From the NCBI GenBank assembly GCA_028289325.1, contig JANQQN010000055.1, positions 1 through 64,000 of the forward strand: a stretch of 64,000 nucleotides of DNA. The letters are read 5' to 3'. Position numbers and translations under genes: made by a program. A model generated the notes under the pieces. The model worked only from the letters and a program-made list of their open reading frames with translations. It was not told the DNA's origin and did no database searches. Shown piece after piece: positions 8,411-16,648 of this stretch. Origin of the DNA: Myxococcota bacterium. Lineage in GTDB: Bacteria > Myxococcota > Kuafuiibacteriia > Kuafuiibacteriales > Kuafuiibacteriaceae. Position 1 is the first letter of the stretch; each line of letters starts with the position of its first letter.

Positions 8411-9651
8411 AGCATCGTCCGTCGGATGTCTGGTCCGTAGAAGGCTTGCCAGTAGGCGGTATCCACATCGGCGTTGGGATGCAGCTCGGGGCGCTCCCAG
8501 CTGAAGATCTTCACGACGTCACCCGCGGTGACGTCGGTCGCCTCTTGGCCCAGATCGATGATCATGTGATTGTAGTTTCGACCATCCGTCGCGTCATAGA
8601 GGCGACCACGGATGTCGACCTTCTTGGTCTTCCCACGAGCGGGGTTGTAGCGAAGACCGTCGTGGACCCCGATCCCGATGGTGGCATAGTAACGGGGCGC
8701 GGCCAGCTCGATAGGAAGCCCCGCGATCGAGCCATGACCGGGCGCGAGTTGCTCCACCCGGAGGACACGGGTCATCAGCCGGTGCGCGACTCTCAGATCG
8801 AGCTGACTTGCTGCCTTTCGGCTCGCGCTCGGATAGACGCCGTAAATGATCAGTCCCGGACGGGTCGCGTTGCAGCCTTTCAACGTCTCCGGCCGGCCGA
8901 GGATCGGGTTCGAGTGCGGGGCGTGAATGACAGATGGACGAAGGCCCGCCTCCCTGAACCGCTCAAGGGCGGTCGTGAACCGCTCGACTTGGGCTGCCGT
9001 CACCGCGTCGTCGTCGACATAGTAGGTCGAAAGCCCCTCCACGAGGAGGTGCTTCGCTGCGGCGAGGGCACGTGCCCACTCTTCGGCCCGAGAGAACAGC
9101 GCGCCCATGCGCCCGTACCCAGTGTCGATCTCCAGATGAACGGGGACCGGGCGACCCAGCGTCCGCGCGACGGGGGCCAGCATCGCGATCTCGTCGAGCG
9201 AAGTGAGCGACAGCCGCACACCTCGGAGGACCAGAGTTTGGGCGGTGGGTCGATCGACCCGCGCGCCCATGAGTAGGATAGGCTTACGCACCCCGCCATT
9301 CGTCAATCGAAGTGCCTCAGCCGGTCGCACGACCATGGTTCCCCAAACCGCGGGCACATCATCCAGCGCCTTGGCGACCTCGACATCCCCCAGGCCATAG
9401 CCATTCGTTTTGACCACCGCGACCACACGCCGCCCACCCGTAGCGGCGGAGATCACCGAGGCGTTGTGGCGAAGGGCATCGGCCCGGGCCTCGATCCAAG
9501 GAAGATAGTGATCGGTCGGCGGCTCGCCGGCAGGTGTCGGCCGACACGCGGCGCCTGCGGTTCCCAACAACACAGGCGATGCCAACGCCGCTTGAGTCAG
9601 TCGGCGTCGGCGCAGATCCACCTCGTCTGATTCCGTGGCCTCGCCGTTCAT
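8407..9651 (-). CDS. Exported alanine-racemase-like PLP protein lacking the canonical Tyr base
   Basis: This 414-residue fold-type III PLP protein resembles alanine or broad-spectrum amino-acid racemase. The PLP lysine is in VVAVVKTNGYGLG (about residue 82), the His-Ser-Asn region is HAPHSNPIL, and the Arg/Tyr phosphate region is RPGLIIYG. The N-terminus (LRRRRLTQAALASPVLLGTAGAAC) combines a twin-arginine-like motif with a lipobox-like GAAC, so it is probably an exported lipoprotein. In ordinary Alr the second base is the Tyr of a GYADG motif; here the aligned segment reads GVHDG (about residue 328), so that Tyr is Val. Racemisation may therefore be impaired or the reaction altered. It is the first gene of a coupled pair with the amidase. 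Confidence 0.82.
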   Translation of the reverse strand: MNGEATESDEVDLRRRRLTQAALASPVLLGTAGAACRPTPAGEPPTDHYLPWIEARADALRHNASVISAATGGRRVVAVVKTNGYGLGDVEVAKALDDVPAVWGTMVVRPAEALRLTNGGVRKPILLMGARVDRPTAQTLVLRGVRLSLTSLDEIAMLAPVARTLGRPVPVHLEIDTGYGRMGALFSRAEEWARALAAAKHLLVEGLSTYYVDDDAVTAAQVERFTTALERFREAGLRPSVIHAPHSNPILGRPETLKGCNATRPGLIIYGVYPSASRKAASQLDLRVAHRLMTRVLRVEQLAPGHGSIAGLPIELAAPRYYATIGIGVHDGLRYNPARGKTKKVDIRGRLYDATDGRNYNHMIIDLGQEATDVTAGDVVKIFSWERPELHPNADVDTAYWQAFYGPDIRRTML

Positions 9652-9654
9652 GGA

Positions 9655-9705
9655 CTCTGCTTAGAGCTATATATATGTATTTGCAATAGACATGCATAAA
9701 AGACT
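9655..9705 (-). promoter_or_regulatory. AT-rich probable promoter of the racemase-amidase operon
   Basis: The sequence just upstream of the racemase ATG contains GCTATATATATGTATTTGC, a sharp AT-rich island in otherwise GC-rich DNA. Read on the minus strand it offers TATATA-type -10 candidates, but no well-spaced -35 can be defended. Confidence 0.4.
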
Positions 9706-9855
9706 ACGTTCTCGGTCGCGACGCAAGACGCGTTACCGACGCGCACAGGTCTACCGCAAAGAGCTGCGTCTTTGTTGGCGCGAAGCCACAGCGACCCGCC
9801 AGCTGAAGCCATCTATTGCGTGGGCGGCTGAGGGTCGGCCAAGTGGGTGGCGGCG

Positions 9856-9985
9856 TTATAAACGTCTCTTCGTCAACGCCTCCAAGAACGCGACGACCGC
9901 GTCGATCTCGGCTTCAGTGGCTTCGAATGGTCGAACCAATCCCGACTTGAGTGGGCTCAGTCGGCCGTCGCTGGCGTCGGGGCCT
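9856..9985 (-). pseudogene. C-terminal remnant of a di-haem cytochrome c peroxidase-like gene
   Basis: The minus strand encodes GPDASDGRLSPLKSGLVRPF followed by EAEIDAVVAFLEALT and a stop at 9856. This tail resembles the C-terminus of MauG/cytochrome c peroxidase family proteins (NPxLSPLIRPLxLTxxExxDLVAFLxALT). No CXXCH haem site and no upstream continuation in frame were found, and the segment does not begin with a start codon. It reads as the surviving end of a deleted gene. Recognition rests on about 40 residues, so a different cytochrome-like parent is possible. Confidence 0.42.
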
Positions 9986-9995
9986 GATTCGATCG

Positions 9996-10238
9996 TTATC
10001 GGTCGATGAACTCTTCGAACCACCGCGAGTAGAACTCAAATGTATTAAGCCGTTTGACGATCTCAGTCATGACCTCCAAAGCGTCACCATCAGGCGATAC
10101 CATGAAAATAAGGAGGAGGTCGGCCCGTTGCGGCTCGACCGTCAAGTTGACGTCGGTCTCCAACTGCACGCAGCGCGGTCGACGCTCGTCGATGAGCGCC
10201 GCGGCCAGCAGGCACCAGACGGTTCGGTACCGGCCCAT
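9996..10238 (-). CDS. Hypothetical 80-residue protein, possibly a degraded fragment
   Basis: The protein (MGRYRTVWCLLAAALIDERRP, then LTVEPQRADLLLIFM) has amino-acid composition more like a real gene than the surrounding shadows. The phrase around VEPQRADLLLI recalls the N-terminus of larger nuclease/transposase-like (Rpn-type) proteins, in which a longer domain follows, so this could be a truncated copy. The start at 10238 has no convincing ribosome binding site. It lies in a decaying region between the cytochrome remnant and another short ORF on the same strand. Function unknown. Confidence 0.3.
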   Translation of the reverse strand: MGRYRTVWCLLAAALIDERRPRCVQLETDVNLTVEPQRADLLLIFMVSPDGDALEVMTEIVKRLNTFEFYSRWFEEFIDR

Positions 10239-10291
10239 CGCCCCGCAGTCTTGGCCGATTCACCGCCCGGCACCAGGGCAACGTTCGAGGA

Positions 10292-10465
10292 TCACTGATC
10301 AATCCACGCCATCAGCCGCTGGATCACGTCGCGAGCGCCATCGACGTCGTCCTCCTCGATACACTCCAGAGCATCGCGCAATGACCCCGCGATGTGATTC
10401 ACAATCAGGGCGCTCAAGGGCGCTAAACAGCCATCGCCGACCTGATTATCGCCGTCCGGAGCCAC
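10292..10465 (-). CDS. Short hypothetical ORF (57 residues, GTG start)
   Basis: This ORF is too short to appear in the track. From the GTG at 10465 it reads VAPDGDNQVGDGCLAPLSAL and ends EDDVDGARDVIQRLMAWIDQ. The amphipathic acidic helix at the end looks like genuine protein. An in-frame stop lies just before the GTG. It is on the same strand as, and about 50 nt before, the 80-residue ORF, and both may derive from one older gene pair. No family recognised. Confidence 0.28.
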   Translation of the reverse strand: MAPDGDNQVGDGCLAPLSALIVNHIAGSLRDALECIEEDDVDGARDVIQRLMAWIDQ

Positions 10466-11157
10466 AAAGGGCGCTCAACGGCCATCAACGGCGCTGAAAT
10501 AGGCGTATTTCGATTCCCGCCGGCTCCAATCCAGCCAATGACTTCAATGACTTAGACAAAACCCATCGACTCAAAGTTACCCGCCGGTCCTCTGACATTC
10601 TTTGTTTCGAACTCAACCTTTCGCGCCATCGACGCTCAGGTAGCCTCGACACAACCTGTTCCGAGCTGCTGGCCACAGCTGACACCGGCTCCATCAAAGG
10701 AACGAACCAATGAAGGAAACGAGGTCCGCTAACGGCGCTTCGAGCCGTAGCCACCGCGCAGCTGGGTGATCGTGAAGTAGCGCAGCAGCATCGAAACTTG
10801 AGCTACGCCAAGCGTACTTGCCAACGTCGTACGGGACCGAGCGTCGCGACTTCATCTCACCGGCCGGTCATCGACCAACCCTTGACCGCGCGACGTGAGT
10901 CTTGGAGGCCTTCGCTTGCCGGGCGACTCACGAAGAACCTCGACGAGCGTGCTTGAACTCGAGCGATTCCGTCGATACTACAACGGCGTGCGGGCTATCG
11001 CGCACTGGACGGACACCGAGTGATCTAGCCGAATCGACGAAACCTACCCGCGCCATGGCCGACAGATCCTCACGGCAGAGGCCTCATCCATCTTCCCATG
11101 GAGGCGCAAGTAAGGTTTCGCCCCGGACGGCGGTTCGACCGAAACCGCTTCCTCGCG
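10466..11157. other. Non-coding or decayed stretch before the TonB-S9 gene
   Basis: About 690 nt with only low-quality ORFs in conflicting frames (e.g. 10485-10754 minus, 10902-11429 plus). GGCGCT recurs several times between about 10400 and 10500 (GGGCGCTCAAGGGCGCT and similar), giving a weak short-repeat texture. No RNA gene or promoter could be supported. Confidence 0.35.
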
Positions 11158-13590
11158 ATGAAAAAACTCAACGCTGGACCCTGGTACGGCGCAGGGCTCG
11201 CACGCGTGTGGTACGGGGTTTTCGTGCAAGGAGTCTTAGGGCATCAGGCCGTCGCCATTGGTCTAGCTTCAGCATTGGCCGGGTGCGTCGCCTCGGGAGC
11301 GGCAGGTTCGGGCGCCACCCAGAGTCTTCGCGAGGTCAAGCCTTACGAGTTGGGCTCTCGATACACTACAGTTTATGGGGAAACCAAAGCCAACGACGTG
11401 GAGATCGTTCCATCGATCCGCCGGGTTGAACCTATCTATCCAAGGCGGGCGGCCGAACGGTCTATCCAAGGCTGGGTCGTCATGCGTTTTCGACTCGACC
11501 CTGCGGGATGGCCACAGGCCGTCCGAGTGATCGACTCGGCGCCGGCGAAGACATTCGACAAGGCAGCGGTCTCGGCCGTATCGAAGTGGCGGTACCGGCC
11601 AGCGACACGGAACGGTCGGCCCGTTCATCGTCTGGGCATCTCCGCCAAGCTGACGTTCAGATTGGACTGGTCGGATTCGGATGCTAATCTGGAGATGGAC
11701 GATGGTACCAGGTGGTCGCCGGAGTCCACGGACCAGCATCCAGGTGGCAATGAGATCGTCGGGGCGCCATACTTCGCTCAGACCAAAGCTTGCGCCCAGG
11801 TCAAGCTCTCACCAGACGGACGCCGAGTCAGCGCGGTGCTCAACAAAGGAGGCGAAGCCTACTTGAGGATCATCGATGCGATGACCCTGGAGGCCGACAG
11901 CACTTACCACCTGAAGTCTGGCGGCGAAATCATCACCTATGGCTGGTCTGGCAATAACGTCATCTTGATGGAAAGTTCGCGAGACACGATACGTGTCGAC
12001 GTCGAGAGGCGTTCGACGGAACTCCTCGATGGGCGCCGATGGATCGCTCGCCCCGTAAACGACCACGGCCCGATCGTCAGCATCGGCGCCCCATCCGGCG
12101 TCGCGATCGGCCTGCAGGGAATACGCTCTTCGATCTACCGATTCAACAGCGCTCGCGCCGAGTTTGAAGAAGTCCCAACGCCATATCGGCTCAAGCAGGT
12201 CGTCCTCAGGAAGAACGGCGAAGTCCGGTGGGCACTCAGCATCAGCGACCAGCGTCCGCGACTCGTCACACACGAGGACGGCGGCTGGAAGCAGCACGCA
12301 TCTCTTTCTGGCGATACCCGACTGATCGGCTACACCAGCGTCGATGACGTCGTATACCTCGTCGACGAAGACGCGGCCGGGCAGCCGGCGGTGTTCGGTA
12401 TTGGCTCCGACGGTGAGAAGCGCAAACTCGCCCAAAATGGTCGGCATACGCCCTCTGGCTTCGTCTTCGACCAGGATGACCGCCTGGTGGCGGTCGCCTT
12501 CGAGGAGGAGACTCCCAAGCTCGTGGTCTTGCAGCCCGATAGCCGAGTGGCTAGGTTCAACCTCCGACTCGAACAGCAGCTCACGAGCCAGCATGTTCTC
12601 ATTCGGAGCGTTGCGGACGACGGGCGGCATGCGATCGCCGCCGTTTACTCCGACCGCCGGCCGCTGCGGTATCTGTTGCTCGACCTCCATCAAGGACAGG
12701 CCCGAGAGCTCTGCTCGGCCTTTGCTGAGCTCGACGAAAGAATGGAAGCGCCCACCGAAGTGGTGCGAATCGACGCGAGCGACGGTTTGGCGCTTCACGG
12801 CCGGGTGACTCGGGGCCTGCGAAGGGATGGCGACACCCAAGCTTCAGCCGACTCCGCGCCCAAGGCGCGACCGGTCCGAGGCCTGGTGGTCGTGCCCGCT
12901 GACGACAAGTCCTGGGTATTCGATCGAGACGCGCAGTTCCTGGCCGCCAATGGTTTTTCGGTCTTGCGGGTCAGTTACCGAGGTACGCCTGGCTTCGGAC
13001 CAGCTTACGACACCACCAACCGGCGACGGTGGAATCGACGAATCCTCCAGGATGTCGTCGAAGCGACGCGGTGGGCCATCGACAAGGGCGTCGCTTCGGA
13101 GGGCCGGCCGATCTGCGTCATGGGGCGAGGCTACGGTGCGTATGTCGCGGCCATGGCCGCGATCATCGCGCCGAAACTCTATACGTGCATGGTGGGCATC
13201 TCGGGCTTTTATAACGTTCCGCAAGCCGTCGACGATGCTGATGCCCCCGCCTCCTATGTAGGCAACCTGCTCTTCGAGTCGTGGCTCGAGGAAGCAGATC
13301 CCACCGTTCGCGAAGTCTCACCTTTCCATCGGGCGAACGAGCTCCGTACGGCAACGCTCCTGGTTCACGGTCAGAAAAGTAGGGATGTGCTGGCGAGCCA
13401 GTCGGAAACCATGGCGAGGGCGCTCGAGAAGTACGGGACCACGGTCGAACGATTCATGCCACCCACGCAAAAGTTTGACAGACCTGGCCCGCGGACCGCG
13501 CTCTACCGCCGGATGGCCCATTTCCTGAATCGGCAGAGCGCGGCCGCAGACAAATCGCCGCCGATATCGACAAGTCCTGTCATTAGATAG
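11158..13590 (+). CDS. TonB-domain/S9 prolyl-oligopeptidase-like fusion lipoprotein, catalytic triad lost
   Basis: The start at 11158 (MKKLNAGPWYG) gives a signal sequence with lipobox LAGC (Cys about residue 43); the track start at 11098 adds a non-signal leader. Domains in order: a TonB C-terminal-type domain (about 85-170, YPRRAAERSIQGWVVMRFRL), a TolB/beta-propeller-like central region (about 200-580), and a C-terminal alpha/beta-hydrolase domain of the S9 type (about 590-805). The GxSxGG nucleophile elbow reads GRGYGA (about 654), so Ser is Arg. The usual HGxxDxxVP reads HGQKSRDVL (about 735), with Ser at the Asp position. The usual EGHGF reads PTQKFD (about 770), with Lys at the His position. 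It is therefore probably a non-hydrolytic envelope protein. Transcription is alone, with 158 nt to the next gene. Confidence 0.84.
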   Translation: MKKLNAGPWYGAGLARVWYGVFVQGVLGHQAVAIGLASALAGCVASGAAGSGATQSLREVKPYELGSRYTTVYGETKANDVEIVPSIRRVEPIYPRRAAERSIQGWVVMRFRLDPAGWPQAVRVIDSAPAKTFDKAAVSAVSKWRYRPATRNGRPVHRLGISAKLTFRLDWSDSDANLEMDDGTRWSPESTDQHPGGNEIVGAPYFAQTKACAQVKLSPDGRRVSAVLNKGGEAYLRIIDAMTLEADSTYHLKSGGEIITYGWSGNNVILMESSRDTIRVDVERRSTELLDGRRWIARPVNDHGPIVSIGAPSGVAIGLQGIRSSIYRFNSARAEFEEVPTPYRLKQVVLRKNGEVRWALSISDQRPRLVTHEDGGWKQHASLSGDTRLIGYTSVDDVVYLVDEDAAGQPAVFGIGSDGEKRKLAQNGRHTPSGFVFDQDDRLVAVAFEEETPKLVVLQPDSRVARFNLRLEQQLTSQHVLIRSVADDGRHAIAAVYSDRRPLRYLLLDLHQGQARELCSAFAELDERMEAPTEVVRIDASDGLALHGRVTRGLRRDGDTQASADSAPKARPVRGLVVVPADDKSWVFDRDAQFLAANGFSVLRVSYRGTPGFGPAYDTTNRRRWNRRILQDVVEATRWAIDKGVASEGRPICVMGRGYGAYVAAMAAIIAPKLYTCMVGISGFYNVPQAVDDADAPASYVGNLLFESWLEEADPTVREVSPFHRANELRTATLLVHGQKSRDVLASQSETMARALEKYGTTVERFMPPTQKFDRPGPRTALYRRMAHFLNRQSAAADKSPPISTSPVIR

Positions 13591-13748
13591 TCTTTGCTCG
13601 GGGCCGATTGGATTAGACGGCCTGGCAATGGCGGGCTGAGCTCGCGAGCCACGCAAAAAGAAACGGAGCGGGAGAGTGTCAGAAGGCTCTGTGTAAAGGG
13701 ATTGCGCTCCGATCCCGTTTCTGTTCTGAACTGGAAAGAGGCAGCAAG

Positions 13749-15143
13749 ATGGCCGAAAACGAGCACGAATCCAAGATCGAGGACCCAGTGGAACTTGGCT
13801 ACGTCACGTCGCCGTCGGGCATGTTGGTCGTTGTCGACTGTGGGTTGTTGAACCTGTGGGCTCACAGCGCCGCTCCATCGCTCCCCGAAGGGACGTTAGA
13901 TGATCCGGAAGCAGAAATAGAGGCCAACAACGCCCAAGACCTCTTCCTGGAAGGCCCCGATGCACGAGCGGCGGGACTCGCATACGATCGTGGCTGCCAT
14001 CCCCTTTTCATTTACGACGTGCCGAGAAAGGCAGTCGCGAACCTCGTCCAACACTTCAGCGACTTTGCGAAAGACAACAGCTACGAGGCCGTGCTGACTC
14101 CGCTCTCCGAACGGATCTCTCACCGAGAGAGAATCGCTCTTCACCTGGCAAGCGGTGAACCAAAGAATGGGATCTCTTTCCACGGTATCTCAGCCGCTGT
14201 CGTTTCCGGCATCCCACCCACAAAAAGGCTCAGGGTACTTGGCCGACGGCGTTCGGTGGGCTCGGAGTTTGAGAGCCGGTGGCACGACGTCTACCTAGAG
14301 CTTCAAACCGACGCTAAAGTAGTACGGTCCGAACTCCGGGGTTATGCCGCCGTTGACAAGGCACGGCTGATCTTCGCGGACGCGGACGGACTTGGCGACT
14401 GGATTCACGAGGATCCCATCGATGGTCGGGCTGACTTCGTCTTCTGGGGCGCAGATGCAGAACTTGCAGCCACCCAGGCGAACGCTCCTAAGTTAGATGA
14501 ACAGAACTTCGGATGGCAAGACCTCGAGGTCAGGAAGGTGATCGAGCTTGGTACAAAAGTCGAGGCGCTGCGCTCCGAAAAAGGCTGGCGATTCGCTACT
14601 GATTTCCGTCCGCATTCACACCATTGGCAGGCAATGGAAGAAATCAGGCTACGGGAGACTGAATCAGCGACGGTCGTAGTCGGCTGCAGCGAGATGTGCG
14701 TCTTCATGACTTCTTGGGGAGATGGCCTGTTCGAGGTGTATGCCGACTATGACGCGCAGGATCGTCTTGCTCGCGTCCGGATAGCGTTAGGAACCGACCG
14801 GACCCTGAAGCGAGTGCAAGCCGTCGAGGAGCGATACTTTGGGGATTTCGCGAAGATGGCATTCGTCAGTAAGAAGGTGGTCGAAGATGGCGGGTGCGTG
14901 CGCTTTCTCTACCGAGAAGAACCTGACCGCGAGCAGGACAGTGGCTGGAGAGCTTTTGCAGGAGGGGAGACAGACGATTACGCAAACGATGCGTCAAACG
15001 TCCTGCCCATGCCTCTGCGTGATCTGCTGGAGCGCGACGCGAGCATTGAAGAAACGCTCAGAGCGCCGGTTGGGAGCATGTTCGAGCGCGAGTCCTGCGA
15101 CGCTCTGTTCACACTCGTAACAGACTGGGAGCTGGACAGCTAA
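13749..15143 (+). CDS. DUF4241-DUF2185 fusion, predicted immunity protein
   Basis: This 464-residue soluble protein has two recognisable parts. The N-terminal and middle region (TSPSGMLVVVDCGLLN at the start, MTSWGDGLFEVYADYDAQDR near residue 320) matches my memory of DUF4241. The C-terminal part from about residue 370 (AFVSKKVV, VRFLYREEP, DSGWRAFAGGETDDY, GSMFERE) is a clear DUF2185/Imm33-like domain. Both domains are linked to immunity proteins of polymorphic toxin systems. The ATG at 13749 follows GGAAAGAGG, a good ribosome binding site. It lies 34 nt upstream of another immunity-like gene and about 2.5 kb before a toxin candidate. Which toxin it neutralises is unknown, and orphan immunity arrays are common in such loci. 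Confidence 0.8.
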   Translation: MAENEHESKIEDPVELGYVTSPSGMLVVVDCGLLNLWAHSAAPSLPEGTLDDPEAEIEANNAQDLFLEGPDARAAGLAYDRGCHPLFIYDVPRKAVANLVQHFSDFAKDNSYEAVLTPLSERISHRERIALHLASGEPKNGISFHGISAAVVSGIPPTKRLRVLGRRRSVGSEFESRWHDVYLELQTDAKVVRSELRGYAAVDKARLIFADADGLGDWIHEDPIDGRADFVFWGADAELAATQANAPKLDEQNFGWQDLEVRKVIELGTKVEALRSEKGWRFATDFRPHSHHWQAMEEIRLRETESATVVVGCSEMCVFMTSWGDGLFEVYADYDAQDRLARVRIALGTDRTLKRVQAVEERYFGDFAKMAFVSKKVVEDGGCVRFLYREEPDREQDSGWRAFAGGETDDYANDASNVLPMPLRDLLERDASIEETLRAPVGSMFERESCDALFTLVTDWELDS

Positions 15144-15177
15144 ATTCGGACGCCGCTCTGAAGCCAATGAAGCGATT

Positions 15178-15702
15178 ATGTCCGCATTCACAGCCGAAGC
15201 CATTTCTGAGCCTGACGACCTGAACTGGTGCTACGGTCCTGAGGTTCCCGTTCCCGCGATGGGCGGAGACTCGATCACCTTCGTCTTCGAATCCTATGCG
15301 GAGTCCACGCAGAGGGATGCGCTGGTACGTGTCGCCAACACCTTCGCGGCCGCCCCCAAGACTCTCCTAGAAGCCGCGGAACCTTTCCTTGCAGAATACT
15401 TGCGTGACTGTAACTCAGACTGGGCCCTGACAGACGATGAATACATTCATGTCGCCACCCCGTCGGACGTCTGGAGTCATGTTCACCTCCCCGAGGAGGT
15501 TCACGTTACGGAACGCGACGAGACAGTCTATCTGGTCATCGAGGCCAATTGCGACTGGGAACCTGAACACGGACTCATGCTCGTATTTGACGAAAACCTG
15601 CAGTTGGTGAAGCTTGGCCCCTACGATGGCCATGTGACTAATGAGCATGCCTTTGCTGACCCTAGCCTTCGCGGTGTCGTCTACCGAAGACGATCGAGCT
15701 GA
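15178..15702 (+). CDS. DUF6985-like predicted immunity protein
   Basis: This 174-residue acidic protein has a C-terminal block IEANCDWEPEHGLMLVF followed by LGPYDGHVTN, which matches my memory of the DUF6985 family (ECDWExEHGLxIVF, GxYDGHxT). That family is associated with immunity proteins of contact-dependent and polymorphic toxin systems. There is no signal peptide or membrane segment, so it acts in the cytosol. The gene follows the DUF4241-DUF2185 gene by 34 nt on the same strand and is probably cotranscribed with it. The toxin partner is not adjacent, so this may be an orphan protecting against neighbours' toxins (inference). Confidence 0.68.
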   Translation: MSAFTAEAISEPDDLNWCYGPEVPVPAMGGDSITFVFESYAESTQRDALVRVANTFAAAPKTLLEAAEPFLAEYLRDCNSDWALTDDEYIHVATPSDVWSHVHLPEEVHVTERDETVYLVIEANCDWEPEHGLMLVFDENLQLVKLGPYDGHVTNEHAFADPSLRGVVYRRRSS

Positions 15703-16094
15703 AGCCATCCAACAAACTGACTCGCCCCGAGTTCACCAGAGACGCGCGTGAGTCAGTGGCATTACCTCGACCAGTGAACACCGGATATGTGGAGAGAAAC
15801 ACGTGTTGAAGACGGCGAAGCGCGACGTAGGGTCAGCAACCGTTCAAGTCGGAAACCGTGAAGCTGGATCTTAGAGGACAGCGCTCGGCCCCTGATACCA
15901 TCGCGCAGTATCAGTTGCACGAAGCACTCGTATACGATCTGTGGCTACATATCAGCGGCGATTCGCTGCTAAACAGACATCGTCCACCTTTGAGGCAAGG
16001 TCAAAGCTCCGTACCCGATCTTCTGAGACGCCTTCCTCAGGCATCATCGACACATCGGCTTCTCCCGCCCTATCCTCGCTCAGTGCCCGCTTGA
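15703..16094 (+). other. Spacer between immunity-like genes and the zinc-ribbon gene
   Basis: About 390 nt. The only ORF (15858-16094) is Pro/Arg/His-rich with no family-like features, and it ends in the TGA directly abutting the zinc-ribbon reading frame in the same frame. No terminator or promoter could be defended. It could hold debris of a deleted toxin or immunity gene. Confidence 0.35.
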
Positions 16095-16622
16095 ATCGCT
16101 TGCCCGAGCTGCAGTCTGAAACACACCGCGCGCCCCGACGGGCGCTGTCCTCGGTGCGGTGAATTTGCAACAGTCGAAGCCGGGCTGGTCTCAGGCGGGG
16201 CGGCGCCCGCGTCCTTCACCCGACCCTCCCACGACGTCGAGACGGACGACCCTGACCTGGGTGGATTCCACGAGGCCCTGCGTGCCCACCCGTGCATCGT
16301 CGGTGTCGTCTCGCTCTTCATCGGATTCGCGTTCAGCCACTGGCTGATCCTCGGCCCGATGCGGGAAGCCGACCTGCAGGCCGAGGAGGTCATGATCAGC
16401 GCGAAAGGCGTGCTCGTGGGGGTCGCCTTCACCTGCCTCGGTGTCCTTCTGACTGTCTTCGGCCCCTATGTCGCGAGCGCGCTGTGGCCCCGAGAGAACG
16501 AGTCGAGGACCCCCGGCCACGCGATGGGCGTGGGCATCGCCCTCCTCGCGTTCATCACTTATCTGGGCGTCGAATCCTACATTCAGAGCCTCGGCTATCG
16601 GCTCGAGCCGTTTTGGAAATAG
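16095..16622 (+). CDS. Zinc-ribbon membrane protein with a non-standard (ATC) apparent start
   Basis: The track begins this gene at 16359, but the same frame is open and protein-like back to 16095. It reads ATC-GCT then CPSCSLKHTARPDGRCPRCG, a classic two-CPxC zinc ribbon usually found within a few residues of Met. The full frame is about 175 residues: zinc ribbon (2-22), acidic linker, then three hydrophobic segments (VGVVSLFIGFAFSHWLIL, GVLVGVAFTCLGVLLTVF, AMGVGIALLAFITYLGV). No ATG, GTG or TTG lies in frame between the upstream TGA and the ribbon, so the original ATG may have become ATC. The gene either uses ATC, starts at 16359 without the ribbon, or is dead. It lies just before the CPBP gene. 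Confidence 0.6.
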   Translation: MACPSCSLKHTARPDGRCPRCGEFATVEAGLVSGGAAPASFTRPSHDVETDDPDLGGFHEALRAHPCIVGVVSLFIGFAFSHWLILGPMREADLQAEEVMISAKGVLVGVAFTCLGVLLTVFGPYVASALWPRENESRTPGHAMGVGIALLAFITYLGVESYIQSLGYRLEPFWK

Positions 16623-16648
16623 GCGATCGGAAGGCTCCTTGAGTTATC

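Noticed and set aside
10485-10754. 89-residue minus ORF ending LAGLEPAGIEIRLFQRR
   Set aside because: Composition and the well-known spurious-ORF-like ending, with no ribosome binding site or domain, suggest non-coding DNA.
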